Shown here one piece after another: positions 39,198 to 43,859 of a stretch of DNA of 43,859 nucleotides. Source of the stretch: a virus; the IMG/VR virus record IMGVR_UViG_3300011244_000021, positions 1 to 43,859 of that record, one strand, 5' to 3'. The position numbers and the translations under genes were made by a program. The notes beneath the pieces were generated by a model. The model saw nothing but the letters and a program-made list of their open reading frames with translations, did not search any database and had not been told where the DNA came from. Every line of letters starts with the position of its first letter. Position 1 is the stretch's first letter.

Positions 39198-41160
39198 TGA
39201 CTATGCTTCCTTCCCAGGATTCGGACAGAACATCAGTGATCTTGACTCGAATCGTGCCTGCATCCTTGGGGATTGCGTAGCGACCCTTGACCAGTTCCCC
39301 TTCCTCGGGGTTGTCGATTAAGAGAGGCGACAAAACCGCGCCATCATAATTCCAGTCGATCTTCACCGTCTCAACAAGCTGGCGCCAATCGTCGACCTTT
39401 TCCACCGAGAGCTTCTGCAGAAGATTCATGGGGTAAAACCCCGCGATCACAAGCTCTCCAGTTTTGATCGAAAGCTTTGCGTCGGCCCCTCGCTTGAAAT
39501 GCAAATGCGATTTGTCGCGCAGAATGTCGACAACCTGCACTTCGATGTCAAAAGGCTTGGCCTGGAGCTTGAGATGCTCGCCAAGATCGGGCTCATGGCC
39601 CATGCAAACCAGCATGATCTTCTCGACAGGCTTACTCGGATTTTCGTTGCGTCGCTTGTCGAACGCCTTGAAGTCCAGATTAGTGGTGACCTCATTCAGG
39701 TCCTGACGTGTTGCTATGCGATTTACCGGCATGATCTTGACGAGAAAGCCGTCCTTTTCGCCATCGAACGCGATGTCCTGCGCTAATGGGTGAAGTTCCA
39801 AAGACTCTTTTATGAGCTGAGCGGCCTCGGCAGGATTCCGAAACAGATCGTAATCATTGACATTGAAAAGCTGGAACCCTCCATAAAAAGTAAGCGGCTT
39901 TTCAGCGACAAGAAGTTGATTTTGCTTCTCCTCGCCTTCTTCTTCTCGAATGCGATTGAGGCGCTCAATAGTCGTTTCGATCGCCCCGAGGTTGATGTCG
40001 GCTCCAATAAATCGACGCCCAAGCTTCATTGCCACTGCTTGAGTCGTGCCTGACCCCATGAAACAGTCAAAGACCAGATCGTCCGGATCCGTTGAAGCCC
40101 TAATGATCCTACTAAGCAAAACCTCTGGTTTCTGGGTTGGATAGTCGAGATTTTCCGCCGCATTGCCTGAAATAGCCGTGAAATCGCTCCATACTGACTG
40201 AAGTTCTACGCCAGGCATATCGTCTGCATATTGGATTGCGTTGGGTCGACCTTCTCCGTCCTTAGCCCAAACGATCCGCCCACAACTCTCCAATTCATTC
40301 AAGGCCGTCAGTGGGCTTTTTTTTGCCTTCTCAGAAAGATAGGAATTCAAAAAGCCCGGGATTGCCCAATGTCGCCCCTTCCCGATGTCGCCGGGGTTTA
40401 GTCCCTGCCAAGGAGAGCCAGATTCACCGGTCCGAAGTCCAGGCGCCGTAATAGGCGACTCTCGAAACAAACGACCAGAGGAATCCTTCTTGAAATTAGA
40501 ACTCAAATATTCTGGCGTATATGGCGTATGCTGAACCCGCCATTTAAATTCGTTACCCTTGGTATAAAAGAAGATCGTATCGTGGACATGATTGTAGTCA
40601 ACGCCTTCAGAACGTGCCGTCGTTCGCCTCCAGACTATTTCGTTCTGAAATCGATTCTGCCCGAAAATTTCATCGAGGACAATCTTGAGGTAGTGAGCCT
40701 TTCGATAGTCACAATGCAGATAGAGCGCACCAGTGCCAGACAGCAATTCCCGGCAGATAATTAGTCTCTCATAGACATACTGGATATAGTTGTCGTTCGT
40801 CCAAATGTCCGTATACTGCTTCTCTTCAAAAGACGAATAATCGGACGCCGCAGTTTTGTTTCTGACGGAAATTTTCTTTTTGTAGTCAGCCGCGCTATCA
40901 AACGGTGGATCAATGTAAATCAGGTCCACTGCACCTCTGAATTCCCGCAGGAGGTGGCTCATCACTTGAAGATTGTCGCCCCAAAAAATCTTATTCCACC
41001 ATCCTTCAACGGAATGGCCGTACTCTTCCTTTAACTGAGCGGGAAAATACTGCGTCGACGTGAAGGGGCGTTTGCCCATCCACCGCAGTTCCGGAAAGCC
41101 TCGGATGGGCTCAAGATCAAAATTGAATACTTCGAAAGCCTCGATCTTGTCCTTGGCCAT
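39190..41160 (-). CDS. Type III-like DNA methyltransferase Mod (656 aa)
   Basis: ATG at 41160 is used; an upstream TTG at 41193 would overlap the UvrD-like gene. Class-beta order: IYIDPPFDSAADYKKKI with DPPF at 84-87 (motif IV), LYLHCDYRKAHYLKIVLDEI, EIVWRRTTARSEG, then DYPTQKPEVLLSRII and DCFMGSGTTQAVAMKLGRRF with FMGSGTT at 367-373 (motif I). The DPPF form is common in type III N6-adenine enzymes. The C-terminal 250 residues (LTFYGGFQLFNVNDYDLFRN onward) have no motif that I recognise and are longer than in standard Mod; they may contact Res. It is coupled to res by an 8-base overlap. Confidence 0.87.
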   Translation of the reverse strand: MAKDKIEAFEVFNFDLEPIRGFPELRWMGKRPFTSTQYFPAQLKEEYGHSVEGWWNKIFWGDNLQVMSHLLREFRGAVDLIYIDPPFDSAADYKKKISVRNKTAASDYSSFEEKQYTDIWTNDNYIQYVYERLIICRELLSGTGALYLHCDYRKAHYLKIVLDEIFGQNRFQNEIVWRRTTARSEGVDYNHVHDTIFFYTKGNEFKWRVQHTPYTPEYLSSNFKKDSSGRLFRESPITAPGLRTGESGSPWQGLNPGDIGKGRHWAIPGFLNSYLSEKAKKSPLTALNELESCGRIVWAKDGEGRPNAIQYADDMPGVELQSVWSDFTAISGNAAENLDYPTQKPEVLLSRIIRASTDPDDLVFDCFMGSGTTQAVAMKLGRRFIGADINLGAIETTIERLNRIREEEGEEKQNQLLVAEKPLTFYGGFQLFNVNDYDLFRNPAEAAQLIKESLELHPLAQDIAFDGEKDGFLVKIMPVNRIATRQDLNEVTTNLDFKAFDKRRNENPSKPVEKIMLVCMGHEPDLGEHLKLQAKPFDIEVQVVDILRDKSHLHFKRGADAKLSIKTGELVIAGFYPMNLLQKLSVEKVDDWRQLVETVKIDWNYDGAVLSPLLIDNPEEGELVKGRYAIPKDAGTIRVKITDVLSESWEGSIVNG

Positions 41161-41180
41161 CTGATTCCCCCGACCAAATG

Positions 41181-43859
41181 TTAAGCGCGACAAAAGTTCA
41201 TGTCACAATAGGCGCGGAAGTCGCAATTTCGGCACAGCTTCTCCGGCCGTTCGTTCAATCGATAGTCCTTGGCTACGATCTTCTTGACCACTTTGTCCAC
41301 GGCTTCAATTGTACCTTTCACATCGGACCGCGATCGGTCGAACGTAATCCTCGGGTTGCCCGCCTCCTCACTGGTATAATACAGTGTCATACGTCGGACC
41401 GTGATGCGGCGTTGTTCCTCCAGAAGATGCGCGTAGATTTGCAACTGGCGGCGATATCGATCGATCTTTTCCTTATCGTCGAACATGTCGGGCTTCTTTT
41501 CCGACTTGAAGTCGACGATCTCGTAACTGCCATCATCGGACTGCACCAAGTCGACGGTACCTTGGAGTATGTAGTCCGGTTTCAAAAGCGATAGTTCGAC
41601 TTCGGCGTCCTTTAAGCGATGCCAATTTGAGCGTTCTCTTTCAGCATAGCGTTGCACGTGCTGTTCAGCAATTCTAAGCACCGGTTCGGCCAAGTAAGTA
41701 CGCTCCCTTTGGCTGATGTTATTGTAGTTCGCGCGGAACCATGACGATATTTGTACGGGTGTCACGCGGCTCTCGTCGCCACGCAATACGCTTTTGTGGA
41801 TGTCTTCGATCGTTTGATGAACGAGCGTACCGAACAAGATCGCGTTGGTGCGAACCGGTGAGAAGTCCAAATCTTTGAAGAAGCGGTATTGCTGTGCGCA
41901 CCCTTCGAACACCAAAACATCGGATGTAAACGAATAAGCAGTTTTCAGATTTACATCCTTCACCTCAGCCAAGATGGTGCGTGCGGGGTCGAACGTTAGT
42001 TCGTGCGAAGGCCTCAATAGGTGATAGACGGGACGAAAATAGGCAGAAGGGACATTGCGCTGGCCCCTTCCCCTCGGTGTGTTTTCCTGCGCCGTCAATA
42101 CCAGCATATTTTGAGCACGCGAAAAGGCCGTGTAAAACAACCTCCAAAAATCAAAGGTCTTGGTCCGATCCCAGGGCTCGAACGGCTCTCGATCATCAAA
42201 TGTCTGTTGAATCAGAATATCGAGATCGCTGTGTTGTTTGCGCGGCGATGCATCTAACGACCCAACGATGACGATGGGAAACTCCATTCCCTTTGATTGG
42301 TGAATCGTCATCATCGACACACAGCCAGACGGCGCGTATTCTGACTCGTCCTCATACTCTCCGATGCCGCCGTCAACGAGGAAGCGCAGGAAGATATTAA
42401 AAAACATCAGGAGGTCTCGCTCCAGTCGGTCCGGCTGAAAGACGATGACGCGATAGAGGTATTCGTATTTATTCAGGAGACGAGAAAACTTTGACAAATT
42501 TCGCGCTGGCCTGCTGTCGCGAACGCCTGAATGCGCAATGTCCTCCCCTAAGTATCGGCTGAAGGTCGGAAACTGCAGGAGTTGGTAGAACAAGCCTGAG
42601 AACGCGTAATTGGTATTCTCAGACAGCCCAATATGCGTTTTCGCGATACTGATGAGCCAAGAACTGATCTGGGTGTCGAAACCTGACTTGATGTGCGACA
42701 GGAAATCCTTCAGACACGCGTCGTAATAGGCCCACACATCCAATTGTAGGCCTTCCCGTACCTGTCGAACTGACCCGTATTGAGGGAACATTGTGAGAAA
42801 TGCGCCGATCATGAGCCTTATTTCTTCGCGTTCGAAGAACATGTTCGAGCGCGGTGCATAGATGGGAATTCCGCTCTGTTCCAACGTTCGGGCGAATTCA
42901 ATGACCTTGTCATTTCTCACTGAACGAAAAAGGAAGGCGACCTGGTTCCAATCCTTGATTATTCCGTCTTTGCGACGGTTCATCAAAAACGTTGTGACTT
43001 GATCCGCCCAGTCGTTTTGTCCGTCTTTGCCAGCGACCTTGAAAACTGCCGGTCGATCCGCTCGGTCGTGACTTGCTGACCTGATTTTCTTGTCAAAGCG
43101 GTATGATTTCGTGGCCGTACCATCGTGGCTAGGCGCGGAACTCCAATCCGTCAGGTGCATCCAACCATTGCAAAAGTCGACGATGGCGGGATGAGACCTA
43201 TAATTCTCAGTTAGATAAACACGCTTGCAAGAACCCGGCGAGAATCGCTGGGAGAATTCCAGAATGTTGCGAATGGACGCTCCTCGAAATCGATAAAGCG
43301 ATTGATCGTCATCGCCGCATACACAGATATTGTTCGCGCCGTTACCAAGCTTCAGAATGATCTTTTCCTGAATGGTGTTAGTGTCCTGATATTCATCGAT
43401 CATCAAATAGTCGAACCTATTTTCAAGCTCTTTGCGCACCTTCTCATGAGAAAACAGTTTTAACGCCTCGACCTGTATCGTCGAAAAGTCAATGGCATTA
43501 TTGCTATCGAGAAGCTCGAGATACTTGTTGTAGGCTGATCCGAGAATGTGAAGCTCCGGAATGTCGGATGCTCCGAGAGTATTGTGATCGATACCTTCCT
43601 CACTCAATTTATTTAGGCGATTCATCAGCGCTTCTGCGAACCACCAGCTTGATACGTTCTGGCCAGGGAAAAGTAGGTTTTCCAATTCTGGAATTGCGCG
43701 AAAGTCCCGCAGGTTTTGATAGAAGAAATACTGCTGATCGAACTGATCGAGCACGGTGTAATTGCGTCGGATACGGGTGAACGACCGAAACTCCTCCAGC
43801 AAGCGAAGAAAAATGGAATGGAGCGTGCCGATAGCCATGTCGGCCGGATTTACGGTCAT
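41181..43859 (-). CDS. UvrD/AddA-like helicase fused to a RecB-type Fe-S nuclease, N-terminus outside the window (892 aa visible)
   Basis: The visible part begins at motif Ib (MAIGTLHSIFLRLLEEF); the Q motif and Walker A must lie beyond 43859, so the Met at the edge is probably internal. Motif II YLMIDEYQDTNTIQEK lies near 152, motif III CGDDDQSLYRFRGASIRNIL near 187, LTENYRSHPAIVDF, motif V MTIHQSKGMEFPIVIVGSL near 523 and VI FYTAFSRAQNMLVLTAQ near 575. The nuclease has LFGTLVHQTIEDIH, ILQGTVDLVQ, YEIVDFKSEKKPD and YRRQLQIYAHLL. Cys in FEGCAQQYRFF plus CRNCDFRAYC form an iron staple. It resembles AdnA/AddA-type resection enzymes. It ends 20 bases before mod and is part of the same operon. 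Confidence 0.87.
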   Translation of the reverse strand: MTVNPADMAIGTLHSIFLRLLEEFRSFTRIRRNYTVLDQFDQQYFFYQNLRDFRAIPELENLLFPGQNVSSWWFAEALMNRLNKLSEEGIDHNTLGASDIPELHILGSAYNKYLELLDSNNAIDFSTIQVEALKLFSHEKVRKELENRFDYLMIDEYQDTNTIQEKIILKLGNGANNICVCGDDDQSLYRFRGASIRNILEFSQRFSPGSCKRVYLTENYRSHPAIVDFCNGWMHLTDWSSAPSHDGTATKSYRFDKKIRSASHDRADRPAVFKVAGKDGQNDWADQVTTFLMNRRKDGIIKDWNQVAFLFRSVRNDKVIEFARTLEQSGIPIYAPRSNMFFEREEIRLMIGAFLTMFPQYGSVRQVREGLQLDVWAYYDACLKDFLSHIKSGFDTQISSWLISIAKTHIGLSENTNYAFSGLFYQLLQFPTFSRYLGEDIAHSGVRDSRPARNLSKFSRLLNKYEYLYRVIVFQPDRLERDLLMFFNIFLRFLVDGGIGEYEDESEYAPSGCVSMMTIHQSKGMEFPIVIVGSLDASPRKQHSDLDILIQQTFDDREPFEPWDRTKTFDFWRLFYTAFSRAQNMLVLTAQENTPRGRGQRNVPSAYFRPVYHLLRPSHELTFDPARTILAEVKDVNLKTAYSFTSDVLVFEGCAQQYRFFKDLDFSPVRTNAILFGTLVHQTIEDIHKSVLRGDESRVTPVQISSWFRANYNNISQRERTYLAEPVLRIAEQHVQRYAERERSNWHRLKDAEVELSLLKPDYILQGTVDLVQSDDGSYEIVDFKSEKKPDMFDDKEKIDRYRRQLQIYAHLLEEQRRITVRRMTLYYTSEEAGNPRITFDRSRSDVKGTIEAVDKVVKKIVAKDYRLNERPEKLCRNCDFRAYCDMNFCRA

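Noticed and set aside
30841-43859. BREX or DISARM system
   Set aside because: No PglZ, BrxL, DUF1998 helicase or phospholipase D-type protein was seen, so neither name is supported.
1-43859. tRNA or rRNA genes
   Set aside because: No cloverleaf or rRNA-like segment was noticed by eye; a covariance-model scan was not possible.

Overview
The window looks like a prophage joined to a defence and mobility island in a high-GC alphaproteobacterium, most likely a Bradyrhizobium or Rhodopseudomonas-type Rhizobiales. The reasons are the high GC content, the small-protein/DUF2924/serine-recombinase module, the DUF3489 and DUF3606 genes, and a perfect GGAAC-N16-CGTT (EcfG-type general stress) promoter. 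All family names are recognised by eye from sequence; no search was run.

Region 1 (1-11.7 kb, mostly minus strand) is a lambda-type head and packaging operon read right to left: terminase small and large subunits, gpW, portal, S49 protease with a nested scaffold, decoration protein D, major capsid protein E, an FII-like connector, a tail-terminator-like protein and the tail tube. The tail tube gene has an in-frame amber codon. A lysozyme-like transglycosylase lies upstream of the terminase. About 2.7 kb carrying a small-molecule O-methyltransferase and a PPOX-family flavoprotein, both on the plus strand, splits the operon between the large terminase and gpW and is flanked by a 10-bp direct repeat.

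Region 2 (11.7-15.5 kb) holds accessory genes: a small unknown protein, DUF3489 behind two tandem hairpins, a DUF3606/DUF2892-like pair behind the stress promoter, a ParB-DNA methyltransferase fusion and TspO.

Region 3 (15.5-25.1 kb, minus strand, tightly overlapping genes) is the early replication and recombination operon. From its promoter end it encodes a Cro-like protein, an HTH protein, a Sak4-like ATPase, an SSB-like protein, two small proteins, a Cas4-like Fe-S nuclease, a RecD/Dda-like helicase, a Toprim-DUF927 primase/helicase, a RuvC-like resolvase, a TSCPD-like protein and two small proteins. Eight exact copies of the palindrome GTGGCCAC lie between the primase and resolvase genes. 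Divergent from this operon is a CI/LexA-type repressor at 25.2 kb.

Region 4 (25.9-31.9 kb, plus strand) has a zinc-ribbon protein, the three-Cys-motif protein (DUF5131/Gp37-Gp68) with its partner TcmP, the serine-recombinase module, and an SPPY-type DNA methyltransferase.

Region 5 (31.9-43.9 kb, minus strand, visibly lower GC from about 36.4 kb) is a nucleic-acid defence cluster. It encodes a UvrD-RecB helicase-nuclease (cut by the window edge), a type III-like Mod, a type III-like Res, and a very large Dna2-like Fe-S nuclease/SF1 helicase. The last of these converges on the SPPY methyltransferase, and the two genes share a CTAG at their stop codons. The best candidates for an undescribed system are this multi-helicase/two-methyltransferase cluster and the TcmP/three-Cys pair.
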